NCBI GenBank assembly: GCA_021823905.1
Contig: JAKALX010000003.1
Coordinates: forward strand, 1 to 33,228
Length of the DNA stretch: 33,228 bases
Direction: 5' to 3'
Source of the DNA: Chloroflexota bacterium
GTDB lineage: Bacteria > Chloroflexota > Dehalococcoidia > Tepidiformales > Tepidiformaceae
A program made the translations under genes and the position numbers. Numbering within the stretch: position 1 is the stretch's first letter; each line of letters begins with the position of its first letter. Of this stretch, positions 32,799 through 33,228 are shown in pieces. The notes below the pieces were generated by a model that had not been told where the DNA came from, did not search any database, and saw only the letters and a list, made by a program, of their open reading frames with translations.

Positions 32799-33228
32799 AT
32801 GAGCATCCTTCGGAACCGTTTCGTCCGGAACGTCGCGCTCGCCGGCGCCGCCCTCGGCACCGCCTTCGGCCTTGAGGGCCTCGTCGCGCGCTCGGCCGGC
32901 GCGGACGTGATCGTGCCGACGGTTGCGGCGACTGCGGGGCAGCATGGCAGCAACTGGCAGAGCGATCTGCGCGTCGCGAACCCGTACAGCGAGACGATCA
33001 GCTACACCCTCGTCTTCACGGAGCGGGGGCAGAGCATGAGCGCGGCTGACGCGCGCGTCAGCGCGACGCTGGGGCCGAATGAGGTGCGTTTCTATCCTGA
33101 CGGATTGGTAGATCCTGCCGATCCCCCTCGGGATTACGAGGGAAGACCGGGACCGGCAGGACCCCCTTTCAAACCGTGCGTGCGGATTTCCCGCACACGG
33201 CTTGCCGATGGTCTTCGGGGTGTGGCGT
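32799..33228 (+). CDS. Secreted protein gene interrupted by a group II intron (partial)
   Basis: The ATG at 32799 has GAGGTGTGA (archaeal type) upstream. The signal peptide is ~1-35 (N-V-A-L-A-G-A-A-L-G-T-A-F-G ... R-S-A-G-A). Then comes N-W-Q-S-D-L-R-V-A-N-P-Y-S-E-T-I-S-Y-T-L-V-F-T, a beta-sandwich pattern related to that of the 704-residue protein. Native sequence ends near 33110 (E-V-R-F-Y-P-D-G). The frame stays open through intron DNA to the window edge, but those residues are not from the gene. The coding part after the intron is outside the window. Confidence 0.65.
   Translation, partial: MSILRNRFVRNVALAGAALGTAFGLEGLVARSAGADVIVPTVAATAGQHGSNWQSDLRVANPYSETISYTLVFTERGQSMSAADARVSATLGPNEVRFYPDGLVDPADPPRDYEGRPGPAGPPFKPCVRISRTRLADGLRGVA
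33111..33228 (-). mobile_element. 3' end of a group II intron (domains V and VI), antisense to the gene
   Basis: On the minus strand, 33203-33171 folds as domain V: AAGCCGTG pairs with CACGGTTT, then a 2-base CG bulge, then TGCGG paired with CCGCA over a GAAA-type loop. The AGC triad is in place. Next comes a long hairpin (33165-33112: GGTCCTGCCGGTC with GATCGGCAGGATC, inner CCCTCG/CGAGGG), which fits domain VI. It ends near CTACC at about 33107-33112, a usual intron end. The body with the reverse transcriptase would lie to the right of the window. The intron is opposite to the host gene and so cannot be spliced from its mRNA. Confidence 0.8.

Noticed and set aside
1-33228. CRISPR array or cas genes
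   Set aside because: No regularly spaced repeats and no Cas-like protein were seen; the only long exact repeat is the two-copy 48-bp promoter.

Overview
The window is double-stranded genomic DNA of high GC content, most likely from a metagenome, and it carries the signatures of two domains of life. From the left edge to about 28.06 kb the signals are bacterial: strong GGAGG-type ribosome sites, good -35/-10 promoters, a sigma-70-like protein, a TonB-like C-terminal domain, XRE/ImmA-IrrE and PIN proteins, and a tRNA end with encoded CCA. From about 28.2 kb rightwards the signals are archaeal: BRE+TATA boxes, GGTGATC-type ribosome sites, and a Cys-rich secreted protein of a kind common in DPANN archaea. 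Either the contig is a chimera or an inter-domain junction lies near 28.06-28.2 kb. I cannot decide which from sequence alone.

Left part (75-22301) is a defence-island-like region. It opens with a 3' fragment of a tRNA-Arg(CCG)-like gene (75-119, minus), a classic attachment-site scar. A plus-strand series of six genes follows (387-9682): a Zn-finger/PH-like protein, an unknown protein, a caspase-like peptidase, a partner with a beta-rich N-terminus, a 1019-residue fusion of phospholipase D and a gingipain/caspase-like domain, and a patatin lipase. Four of these run from a strong promoter with a perfect 15-bp palindrome at the transcription start. I read it as a multi-effector conflict module that I cannot match to a named system.

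Facing it on the minus strand (14678-9882) are five close-set genes: XRE-ImmA/IrrE regulator-protease, PIN nuclease, a 58-residue protein, and then a complete SPARTA pair (TIR-APAZ plus short Argonaute with a non-catalytic PIWI domain). A further minus-strand operon of six genes (22301-14745) carries a membrane-anchored TonB-like protein, two or three helical/coiled-coil proteins and a large HerA/FtsK-type ATPase. A sigma-70-like gene and a small ORF lie upstream of it (24695-22908). This looks like an undescribed HerA-centred system.

Middle (24.7-28.06 kb): a 1.2-kb stretch without convincing genes, then a plus-strand operon of a short H-x3-C-x2-C protein, a mannitol-1-phosphate-dehydrogenase-like oxidoreductase and a HAD phosphatase.

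Right part (28.2-33.2 kb): secreted or surface proteins. Two are driven by an identical 48-bp promoter/operator repeat, and the second of these genes is interrupted by the 3' end (domains V and VI) of a group II intron lying antisense to it at the right edge.
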